Assembly (NCBI RefSeq): GCF_000002995.4
Contig: NW_025062476.1
Location: 13,449,001 to 13,513,000 of the forward strand
From: Brugia malayi
Taxonomy: Eukaryota; Nematoda; Chromadorea; Rhabditida; Onchocercidae
Direction: 5' to 3'
DNA: 64,000 nucleotides
The translations under genes and the position numbers were made by a program. The notes beneath the pieces are model-generated. The model ran no database searches, was not told the DNA's origin, and worked only from the letters and a program-made list of their open reading frames with translations. This document shows positions 51,137-62,900 of the stretch, piece after piece (position 1 is the stretch's first letter; every line of letters starts with the position of its first letter).

Positions 51137-51841
51137 ATGACTAATGAATAATGGAAATCAAGAAGGGTTAATCCTGTTGAGAAGTTGTCAAAGGTTAATC
51201 CCTCGAAGAGCTATCAAAGATTAACCCTGCCGAAAATTCAAAGGTTTCGACGAGTTCTCAAAAGTTAACCCTTTGAAGAGTTGTCAAAAGTTAACCCCTC
51301 GAAGAGTTGTTAAAGGTTAACTCCTCGAAGAGCTACCGAAGGTTAACCCTGTCGAGAAGTCAAAGGTTAACTCTTCGACGAGTTCTCAAAAGTTAACCCT
51401 TTGAAGAGTTGTCAAAGGTTAACCCCTCGAAGAGTTGTTTAAGGTTAACCCCTCGAAGAGTTGTTTAAGGTTAACCCCTCGAAGAGCTATCGAAGGTTAA
51501 CCCTGTCGAGAAGTCAAAGGTTAACTCTTCGACGAGTTCTCAAAAGTTAACCCTTTGAAGAGTTGTCAAAGGTTAACCCCTCGAAGAGTTGTTTAAGGTT
51601 AACCCCTCGAAGAGTTGTTTAAGGTTAACCCCTCGAAGAGCTATCGAAGGTTAACCCTGTCGAGAAGTCAAAGGTTAACTCTTCGACGAGTTGTCAAAAG
51701 TTAACCCCTCAAAGAGTTGTCGAAGGTGCGAAGAGTTACTTGCAACAATTATAGAAATGCATACCTGTTTCATGATCTTATCAACATTTGGTTGTTGTAT
51801 TTTACGTTTATATGGTGGCAATTCATCCTCTTCCAATTCAT
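51137..51841 (-). pseudogene. Inverted MESD exon 2/intron 2 fragment with expanded minisatellite
   Basis: Bases 51766-51841 are the reverse complement of 46033-46109 of MESD exon 2 with about one mismatch. The flanking intron sequence continues the match to 51137. Within it a 26-bp unit (AAAGGTTAACCCCTCGAAGAG plus TTGTC) has expanded to about 20 copies with a higher-order period near 154 bp, where the source locus has about three. It encodes no complete MESD domain, so it is a fragment, not a gene. Confidence 0.85.
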
Positions 51842-52759
51842 GGTAGTATATATCGTTGTCAGCATTTTGACAAAATTATTCACTTGTTTACCGTGTACTT
51901 ACGTGATTTACGTATTTACGTGTAACTTTTTTTTTCTACAAAATGTAAAATTATTCTCTCTTCTCATCAATAATTGCAATATTTTTTGCATATAATGTAT
52001 AATATTATTGATATAAAAGCAAATTTTTGAAAAGTTAAATTAATTAAATTTCGATAAGTTTTAAATTATTACATAAATTTTTTTTTTACATTTAAATTTT
52101 AAAGTTAAAATTATTTAGGAAATGAATTTGTTTGTGTTTATCTTATTTGAAGTTTACATTATATGTAGTAAATCTGTGTGTAATTATAACAAAATTTTTT
52201 AATGTTTAAAATTTAAAAAAAAATAGCAGAAAAAAATTTGTTAAAAAAAAAGAATTAAATTTAACAATTGTAATATATTTACAAAAAAAGAAAAATTTGC
52301 TTCATTTAAATTATCGATTCATTTCTAATTTAATTTAATTATATTAGTTTAAAAAAAAAAAAAAATTATTTAGTTATATTTAAAAAGTTATCAATGAATT
52401 TATTATATAGTATAATTTGAATAATTTAATAAAATGACGTATAAAATAAATATTTAATGATTTTATAAGATTATAAAATTAAATGAATTTATTTTTTAAT
52501 AAATTTTTAATTATCAATTTTTTCATTTCGTTTTCATATAATCACAAATTTTCACATAAATTACATATATTTGTGTTTTCTTTTTTCTTTTTTTATATGT
52601 TCAATAATTCATAACTGAATTTTAAATTAAAATTGATTAATGATTATTCCATAAAAATTTTATCCTCTAAATTAATTGTTAATTAAAAATCGGAGAAAAA
52701 AAAAATTATTTGGAACGAATGCAAATAATATCAAATATTTTACAAATTATATTTGATTC

Positions 52760-52975
52760 GGGCGCAATTGTTCTTTTTTTTTATCATACGTAATTGACGT
52801 AATTATGATTTTTTATGATATGTAATCGACGTAATTATGATTTTTTATAAATATTTTACAACTTATATTTGGTTTGAGCGCAATTATTCTTTTTTTTGTC
52901 ATACGTAATTTACGTCACTACGATTTTTTACGACACGTAATTGACGTAATTGTGATTTTTTATGATAGATAATTA
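52760..52975. repeat. ACGT-rich tandem repeat
   Basis: Four or five diverged units of about 31-35 bp with ACGTAATTGACGTAATT and a TTTTTTATGAT tail, in two blocks each preceded by GCGCAATT. A single related copy occurs near 53580. Confidence 0.8.
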
Positions 52976-54170
52976 TCTAATTTATTTAAAGTAATGGATA
53001 AATTTGTACTGCTATTTAATCTTTCTTCCTGTTCGTCTGCTTTTGTTCATTTATTTACTTAAATACTTTAATTCAATTATTATAAATGTACTTATATATT
53101 CTTGTAATATTATTTAGCAAAATTTATTTGTAATTAAAATAAATTTTATTGAAACAAAATCTTTGTTATAAATCACATTTAAAATATATTTAATTTCCCA
53201 TTGATTTGATAAAAAATTTCCCAGAAAACGAAGTTTAAATAATTTAATTATTTAGCAAAATACTTTTTTCTATCGTTTTTTTTTTTTTTTTTTTTTTGTT
53301 ATCATTAATTAATTATTTATCAAAATAGTTTTGTTAATAATTTCTTAAATTAGCTATTGTTTCAATTGTTTACTTAATTTATAATAATTATAAACATTTA
53401 ACACTTTTAATATTTTACAAATAATATTTTTAAAATGATCAAAGTTTAAAAACCAATTTACTTTTCCTTTTATTTTAATTTATTTCTTTCTCGACCTAAT
53501 TTTTATCTGTTAAATTTGAAAATGTAATTTATATATATATTTTTAATTTGAAATATTCAAACGTAAATTATGCTATTTGAACACGTAATTGACGTAATTA
53601 TAAATTGAAATGTTACATATAAAATATATACATAAATGTGTTATTATTAAAATAAAAATTATTTCACATCAAATTATTATTTGATTGTATTATTTCATTT
53701 TTTTTTTTTTTTTTTTTGTTGCTCTTTTCAAAAAAATTCAAATTTACATTTTTGCAATTAAAATGAGGCAAATTTAATTTTAACCAATTTGAAAAATTTA
53801 ATTGTTAAAAATTTTGAAATCGTTTTTTTTTTTCCTTTTCTCTTTTTTTTGCAAATATTTTAATATTTTCAGTGGTGTTAACCAAATAATAGTCAAATCA
53901 AATCAGACGGAGGATATTTTCTCTCTGCTAAAATATACGAAGAATAGAAAACGAGAGAGAGAGAGAAAGAGAAAGAGAAAGAAAGAAAAGAAGAAAGCTG
54001 AAATTATTTATGATAACAAATATATTTTTATTTTATTTGTAAATAATTGTAAATCATATTCGAATTTGATTATATTATCACCAATAACAACAATAACAAT
54101 ATCAACAATCAAAAAAAAAAGAATTTTTTTTTTGAAATTTAAAAAGAAGCAAACAAATTTTATCCGGAAA

Positions 54171-57100
54171 ATGTCAACCATTCACAATAATATCATCGGT
54201 TTTCCGGAGTATGTATTTTAAATTTCTTTTTTCTTTTTTTTTTTTTATTTATTTATTATTCAAGTTTTTTTTCTTTTGATCAATTTAATTTAATATAACA
54301 TTCGAATTGTATTAAAAAAAAATAAACAATCATTAATAAATTTCATTTCTTCATTATATTTTTTTACATTTATATTTTTATATTTCTTTCATTTACAAAA
54401 AATTTGTTTTTTACTAAAAAAAATTATGAAAAATTTAAAAAAACAAAAACAAAAATTCCATTTTTAAATTTTTAATCATTTTTTTTTTTTTTTTTTTTGT
54501 ATTTACTGAAATTCTAAAAATTTCATTCGGTAATTTGAGAAACAAAATTAATCGATCTTTGTACTATTTTAACTATTTCATTTTTAAAAAATTTTTGTTA
54601 TAGATTTAAAAAAAAAAAAAGAAAATTGGCTTACAAATTTATCTATTATTATCAGAGAATAATCAATTTTTCTTTTTTTTTTTTTTTTTTTTTTTTTTTT
54701 GTTTTCTTTTCTTGCAAATTTAAAATGATATTTTCTTATAGAATATCGGCTAGTTCAATTGGATATTTGCGCCCACCATCATCTTTAAGTTTACCATCAA
54801 ATAGCGGTGATTCTGGTTTTTTACCATCAAGATATGGTAGTGCAACTGCTTCAACAACAAATATCAATACTGGAATTAAGTAAATAATATTTCTATACAT
54901 TTATAATTAATTTTTATTTATTTTAATTTATAAATTAAATATTTCAATTTAATTTTAACATGATTTTTTGCAAAAAAAAAAAAATTCTTTTAATATTAAT
55001 AAATTAAAAATTTAATTAATGATAATTTTTTTTTCAAATTATTATTATTAAAATTTAGAAAAAAAAAAACTATCAAATTATTTTATTAATAAATATTTTA
55101 AAATTAATTTTAGTTCTACATCTGGCAATACATCTGTTCGCTCATCACCGATACCAACTGAGCAAGATATTGATCAAATATTACGTAAAGCAGTGGAATT
55201 ATTAACTTTACGAAATGAAGCATTAAAGTAAATTAATTTTGTTTATCTATGATCAATGAATTTTTTTAATAAATTTTATAAAAAAAAAAATAAAAATTTT
55301 TGTAATAAATGATTTCTTTTTTCTTTTGAAATTTATACACTTTTTTTTTTTTTCTCTCGTTTAATAAAAGTTTTAGAATTTATTATTATCAATTATAAAT
55401 TATTTAAATAATGTTTATAAGTTGAAGTATATATTTTTATTTTTTCCAATCTAAAAATTTTAATCTAATTTTCTATTTTAAACTCTACTCTAACTTGTAG
55501 TATAAATTTTAACTTAATTTAGTATAATTTTCCATACTTGATATATTCTACATTTAAATCAGTAATTTAATTAAATAATTTAATTTTAAAATTTACTAAG
55601 TAAGAAATATCATATCTTTTTGTGATAAGAATATGATAAGAATAGATTTTATTTTAAACTTATTAATTGTTGGTAGATATTATGATGTATTTCAGTTTTA
55701 AATTAGTAATTTAATTAAATAATTTAATTTTAAAATTTACTAAGTAAGAAATATTATATCACTTATTAATTGTTGATCGATGTTATGCATTAACACTAGC
55801 TGATAGTGATAGAATTAAAAAAAAAAAGGTAGGTATTTAGATAAATTTTATGATAAGAATTAAATTAAGAATTGAAAATATTTAAGGAAGTATTTTTGTA
55901 AGTGTAATATTAATATGTTTAATAAAAAAAAAATTAAATTTAACTTTTGAACAATCACAAAAAAAAAGTATAATTATGATTATTTTTGAATAATATTTTC
56001 ATGAATATTTATCTATTAATGATAAGACAATGAAAAAAAAAAAGAAATAAAGAAATTGAATCAATGTATTATTTAGAATAAATTAATGTAAATAACAATA
56101 TTGAAAATTTAAACAAAAAAAAAAATTGAAAGATTTTTTTTTTTTTTTGATAAAAAAACTAGAAATTAATGAAAAAGATTGATTCATTAATTTAATTGAT
56201 TAATATTAATTAGATTAGCTAATTGCGTAAAATGTTTTTATTTTTTAAATTTGCCATTTTTTCTAGTTTTTATCAAAAAAAAAGAAAAAAAAAATTTGAA
56301 AAAATTTGTTTTTTCTTTGTTTTCTCTCTTTCTTTCTCCATCCTTTTTTTAATTAAAATATAATTTTTCTTTTTTTTTTCTGTTTTTTTTGTTTTTTTTT
56401 TTGCTTTTTTTTTTTTGAATGATAAATAAGAACTGGAATTTCCTGTATGAATAGTAATGATTATTTTCTAACAAAGTATTAATAATCATCGAAGTTTTGA
56501 TAAATAAATTATAAGTAATATTTCAAAAAACATTTTTAAATGTTTATTAAGAAGGAAAAACAAAAACATACAAAATAAATAAATAAAGTAAATAATAGTA
56601 AACAAGCGCCGTAATATTATCGTTCTATGACTTAATTACCAAAAAAAAAAATTAAAATTAACGTTGAAATTCCTTACTACAATTTCCAATTTTTGTTTAT
56701 TAAAAGATATCATTTAAAATGTTTCATTTTAATAAAAAAGATGAAAAAAGAATGATCTTTTAGTCATAAGTATTCTTTAATAATAATTGCATTTTTTTTT
56801 CTTTGTTAATTAGTAATTTTAATTAATTAAGTATAATTTTTACAGGTATGCTAGTACTTCTTCAAAGCTTACTGATGATACTCGATATTTTAATAGTATT
56901 TCTGGCTTTTACAATTTTAATACAACAAATTCTATAACAAATAATATTGCATCATATGAAAAGTTAGAATTGTTTTTTTTTTTCAAATCTTTTCAAGGAT
57001 ATATTGAAACTAACAAATAATGTTAAATTAATATTAAAATGAAAAAAATTTAATGATAAAAATAATTATTTATAAAAATTAATAATAAAAAAATAGCTAT

Positions 57101-59864
57101 TATTGATTTTTAAGTTTAATCAATATGACATTTAAATTAATTATGAATTTCCTAAGTTAAACTAGAATTAAAAGTTTTATCTTTGATTACCATATCTGGG
57201 ATGTTGCAAAAAAATCGAATTTTATTGAATGATAATTTTTTGAATGATAATTAAGCATCGAATTTTTTAAGTGATAATTTGATTTTGATTTACTATCAAT
57301 TTATAAAATATGCTAAAAAATAGCAAACAATTTTTGCTAATAAATATTATTTCTACTTTTTTTTTTTTTTTTTTTCATTTTGCAATTTATACGATTTAAT
57401 AACAGAGTGATAAGTGTTTTTATATTTTAAAATATTTTCATATTTTAAAAGTTTTTATATTTAAAAAAATTTTTTTTTCAAATTTTAAAATATTTCAGAC
57501 AACAAACTAATCATTTACGATCGAAACGTTTACCACCTTTTACTCGTAAATCACCAAAACCGGATAGTTACAAAACGGTAATTTCTTTTTTATCTCTCAT
57601 TTGTGATGAATTTAAAAAAAAAATGTCTCTTTTTTTTTATCAGTATGATATGATATGAGAGATAAATAGGTTATTTTATCAGCAACAAAAAAAAAAAAAA
57701 AAAAATTGGAACAAAGTGTTAATTAGGTTACTTCTCTTAAACAAAGAAAAAGAAATTAAAAATTAAAATATTTATTAAAAATTAAATTAAAAAAATAAAA
57801 TGGTAACAGTCTTTATTAAGCTTTAAAATTATAAATTAATATAATAATTACATTATATTAATCGAAATTGAGTAATCCCAACAAATTCTTGTTTTTCCTT
57901 TTTTTTTTTGGTTTTATTTTTTTTATTTTTACATTTAATTTAATAATTAGAAAGAAAAAAGTTGATGCAGATAATGTTTTATTTTGATAATTTATTCAAG
58001 CTAATTAAACACGAATTGATTATTCGTATTTTATAATAATTTTATAACAATGGAATGCTTCATTCCTTCTTTATCTTTTAATTTTACATACTGTTTTCAT
58101 AATTTAATTTAATTTAATTTATTAATCTATATTAATATATATATCGCTTCGTAATTTAATTTAATTTTTTAATTTATTGACACTTGATTATTCATCATTT
58201 TTATCATTTTATCATTTTTTTAATCTTTTTTTAAAATCATTTTATGCCTTTTTTTTTTTCTAATGCTTTTTTTTTTTTTTTCGCTAACTAAAGGTGATGT
58301 GTCAAGCATGGCTAGAAAGTGGAATATGTAATTTTGCGGAAAATTGTCGTTTTGCGCACGGTGAAGAAGAGTTACGTCCATGCAAGTATGTATATATCTA
58401 TTATTAATATTAGCAATAAATTAAATTGTAATTAAATTATTAATGCAAATTCAGTTCATATTTAATCCATAAAAATTAAATTTAAAATTTTTTGTCATAA
58501 ATAATGCAAAAAAATATGAAAGTTTAAAGTAAAATTTGAAAAAATTTTACCATAAAAAATAGGATTTTTTTTTTGTTTTAGCAAATTACCAATGAAAAAT
58601 CCTAAATATAAAACAAAATTGTGCGATAAATACACAATGGCTGGTCTATGTCCATACGGTGATCGTTGTTTATTTATTCATCCGGAAGCATCAAATGCAT
58701 CAAATCCATATATACGACCTGATCGAGTATATTTTAAATTGATTTAATTATATCCATTAATCCATCACAATTATATAATTGAAATTATTTACAAGATTTA
58801 TTGATGATTTATGGAAATTAATTATTTGAAATTAAATTTAAGCTTAAAATATATGCAAAAAAAAAAGAAAGAAAAAGAAAAAATTAAGCTTAATATAATT
58901 AAAATTATCATCAGTGTTAGTGAAATTAAATTAAATTTTAGTATTTAAAAATACAACAGGAACGTGCTCTTCTGACATCTTTTAACAATGCTAATTCGAA
59001 AAGTTCACAAATATTATTGTCGAATCACACGACAATAAATCATCCACCACCACCATCTTGGCCACTTGAATCACCAGCATTTTTTTCTGCTCATCGTGAT
59101 CTTGATCAATTGCTCAATTTGGATTATTCTACTGAAAATATGAAATCATTATTGAAAGAATCAGATCAAAAATTGGGTTAGTAATAATATTCTCATTAAT
59201 AATATCATTTCTTGTAAAGTATAATTTACTATAATAAAGTTTAATTTTTATTAATGTTGAAATATGATAAACTTGATTATAATTTAAATAAAAAAATCAC
59301 AATTATAAATGATCTTTTAATGTATAATAAAAGGTACTTTAAAAAAAAAAGTATATATATACTTTTTTATTGTTGATTATAATTATGAATACATTTTAAT
59401 TAATTTAACTATTATTTAAAGGTTTAATTTTTTTTCTTTCTCTTTTAAATGAACAAATTGTAATATTTCTTTTCTCAATTAATTTTATAACATAATTTTT
59501 AATTTATAATTGTAATATCATTTTTGAAATGATTTGATTTTGATTTAATTTTTTTTTTTAAGTTGCAAAAAATATGGATCATACATTGGTTCTTAGTGAT
59601 ATCACCAATCAAACTATGCTATCAGTTCAAGCAACACCAAATAGCATTTCATCTGCTAGCAATTCAAAAATGAATATCATCTCACATCATGATAGCCCAG
59701 ATTCTGGTATCTCATTTCATGATTACAATGAATCAACAACATTTCGCGCACCAATCATTTCACAATCGGATGCGCAATTGTCATCATCCGATTATCCATT
59801 TCAATTTGCTATTCATGCTGATAATCTTGCACGCTCATTAGCATGCGAATTTAAAATTGATTAA
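54171..59864 (+). CDS. Tandem CCCH zinc-finger RNA-binding protein (TIS11/MEX-5/POS-1-like)
   Basis: Predicted cytoplasmic protein binding AU/U-rich 3'-UTR elements, likely in germ-line or early-embryo mRNA control, as known for nematode POS-1, MEX-5 and OMA proteins. Exons: 54171-54208, 54742-54879, 55114-55227, 56846-56962, 57499-57577, 58294-58385, 58582-58726, 58960-59176, 59563-59864. They total 1242 nt, or 413 aa. Finger 1 is C165-x8-C174-x5-C180-x3-H184 followed by GEEELRP. Finger 2 is C207-x8-C216-x5-C222-x3-H226, preceded by KNPKYKTKLC. The N-terminus is Ser/Asn-rich with a short helical stretch in exon 3 (ILRKAVELLTLRNEAL). The C-terminus is Ser/Asn/His-rich and contains DSPDSGIS, a possible phospho-site cluster. 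The ATG follows a leader that starts after a T-rich cag. The exact orthologue cannot be named by eye. Confidence 0.85.
55555..55755. repeat. Direct duplication in CCCH intron 3
   Basis: A block of about 55-60 bp starting near AGTAATTTAATTAAATAATT at 55560 recurs near 55695 with few changes, including the ACTAAGTAAGAAATAT segment. Confidence 0.75.
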
Positions 59865-59900
59865 AAAATGGCGAAAGATTAGTAAAAAATTATTTACACC

Positions 59901-59931
<31 letters not shown>

Positions 59932-62900
59932 ATCTATTGAATGAATTTTTTTTTTCTCAAAATTTTCAACAAAAATTCATTTGCATTGCTAATTGCTTAT
60001 AAAATATAAATGCAAAAAATTTAATGTAAAATTAAAAATTTACAAAATATAAATTTTGAAATTGAAATTTTTCAATCAAAAAAATTTACTATAAATTCTT
60101 TCTTTTTCTTTCTCTCTTCAAATTTTTTAAACGAATACTGAATTTTTAATTTTTTGTAAACTATTACTTTTTTTTTTTTCCTCTTTATTTTTTATTTTTT
60201 TCTTTGTAAACAGGTGTTATAAAACCGGTGATTTGATTTGATTGTATCATTTTTGTATCATATGAAATGATATGACAGTACATATATATATATATATATG
60301 ATAATGATAATGGTGATAATGCTTTAGAAGCAGGGTTATGTGATCATAAATTGCTTAAAATTAATTTAAATTTTTAATTAGTTTTCGTAGTTTTTTTTTC
60401 CCTTCAACTTTCCTAGTTTTAAAATGTTACATAATGCAAAATTTTCTTTTATATGATTGATAGAATTAACAAATATTATTAGCAAATTATTATTTTAGCA
60501 TTTTCAAAATATATTAGCAAAAATTAGAAGTTTATCTTTATTTGTAAAATGATTTATTTGAATTAAAAATTATAAAAGATTATTATCTTTTCTAGATAAT
60601 AATGATAGAATTTTGATGATAATATATATATGTGTATATATTATAAATTTATCATATCACAATATGACATATACTAGTAAATGAATTTAATTTTTATCAC
60701 TAATATTTCTCATCTATTATATAATTTATAATTTATTTTCTCTCTGTCTCTTTTTTTTTTTTGTATCGAATATAATTTTATTTTGCATATTTTTATTATC
60801 CTCAAATTATATAAACTATTATTATAATTATATATTTACAATTATATTACTGTCTTTACGGGTAGGTTTAAAAATTTTATTGACTGTAAAATAATGAAAT
60901 GTGTAAAAATTCTTCATTTAAATTCTACAGATTAGTTTTTTTTTCCAAAAAAAAAAAAAGTTTTGAAGTCAAAATATTAGGGTTTTTTTTTTTTTGCCCG
61001 AAAAATTTTTAAATTTTTTTTACGAAGTTTTATTTTTCTTTTTTTTTAGATAAAATTTGCATATGTTATTATGAAAAATGGATGAATTTGGATTTTAATA
61101 GTTATTAAAATGATATGATTGTTATAATTTTTGAAATTATTTCATATCTTTTCAAATTCCTATAAAACAATTTTATTGTTTAATAAAATGTACAGTGAAT
61201 TTTACAAAAAAGAAAAAAAAAAAAAAAAAAAGAAAAAGTTCCACAAAAAAAATGTAATAATTTGTCTATTATTTCCTCATTACTTTTCCTTCTCTCTCTC
61301 TCTCTCTCTCTCTCTTCTCTTTTCTAATTTCTTTTTTATATGTTACACAATTTTTTTTTAATTTATATAAAAAATTTACAAATTGTGACAAATTTCACTC
61401 ATTGTCTATATTTTCTACAATAAAAAAGAAAAATTTTTTCCTGTTTTATTATATGAAATTTGTCAATTTGTATTATTTCGTTTTTTTTTTTTTTTTTTTT
61501 TCAATTCAAAAATGACAAAAATGTGTGGAAAAATGATTAATTTGAAATGATTGAGAGAGGAAAAGAAGATAAAAACTATTTGAAATGAATTATAATTTAA
61601 AAAGAAAACAAAAAGAAAAATTTAATAATAGCAAAAAAAAAAATTATTTAAAGGAAGACAAAATTTTTTCCTAATTAGGTAGAATTTATTAGAGACGTTT
61701 TTCCATTTTTTTTTTTTAATTTTAATTTTTTTTTTTTTTTTTAATTCTTCTTTTCCTTAAGATCTCATATTCTAAATGATTCTCTTAGGAAAAAAAAAAA
61801 AAAAAGAGAAAAAATTGATAGAGAGGAGAAGAAGATAGGAAAATTCGGCAAAAGTTATTTAATCTTAACTTCAATTGATTGTCACAAAAAAAAAAAAAGT
61901 TTCACTTAAAATTGGATGAATGAAAAGCATTTTTAATTTCGGTAATAATTCTATCAATTGTCATTTATGCAGGATGTTGAATATATTTCTATCAAATTAC
62001 CTGTGAAATATGTATGATCATCATTAATCATCTATCATTAATAGTTAGTTTAAATTAATACTTTGATAAAAAAAAAAAGATAATTAAGACAGGTAGTATT
62101 ATTATTTTAATTTTACTCCTTATTTATGAAAGCAATCTTTGATGATCATCGTAAATTGACTCATACAGTTGTTTCACTTAAATATTTTTCTCTGCTATCT
62201 ATTATTCTACTACCAAATCTCATTTATATGATTATGATATGATTATGATTATGATACTACCTGTGTTTCATTGTAAGCTATCATTGTATTTGAATATTAC
62301 TGTATTTGAATATTTTAAATATTATTGTAAATTATATTTGTCAATTAACTGCAATTTTCTCTCATTTTATTATCTTTTTATTTTTATTTTTTGCAATAAT
62401 TTCCTCTTCTTATGATGATAATTTAAAAATTTTATTATAACTTATTATTATCACCAACTATCAAACATTTCACCTATTCTATTATTGATGATTGATATTT
62501 ATGTATGATGCATTTTACACTGATTATGTGAATTATTATTGTTTTATTGAATTTTTTTTATGAAATATAAAACATTCCGATTTCTTTTCCATTTTTTTTT
62601 TTTTTTTTTTTTTTTGTTAGCATAATAGAAAAAGAAAGAAAGAAAATGCACACAGATATGAATACGGAAGCATATGAATTATAAAGCGTATAAAAATATT
62701 TTTTTAATTCATTTTACAAATGATATTAAAATATTCTTATATGATGGATGAAAAATTAGAATTAATTTATCATCCAGAATTTCACCTCGTTTTTTTTTTT
62801 CATATTTCATTTTACTAATTTCCTGCATATATTATAATAATAATAGTATTAATAATAATAATAATAATAATAGTAATAGTAATAATAATAATATAATAAA

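Larger units (their letters stand above)
50217..54170. other. Intergenic region, UBA-like gene to CCCH gene
   Basis: Contains a long foldback (50740-50920), the right arm of the MESD inverted repeat (51137-51841), an ACGT-rich tandem repeat (about 52760-52975) and a GA microsatellite (about 53955-53985). The T-rich cag near 53870 followed by 300 nt up to the CCCH ATG is a likely 5'-UTR exon. No other gene is seen. Confidence 0.55.

Noticed and set aside
53802..54221. 139-residue open frame overlapping the CCCH start
   Set aside because: Lys/Phe/Ile low-complexity frame in the leader; the real start in another frame continues into homologous exons.
61131..61361. 76-residue frame in the 3' flank
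   Set aside because: Made of a poly-A run and a CT microsatellite; no homology signal.
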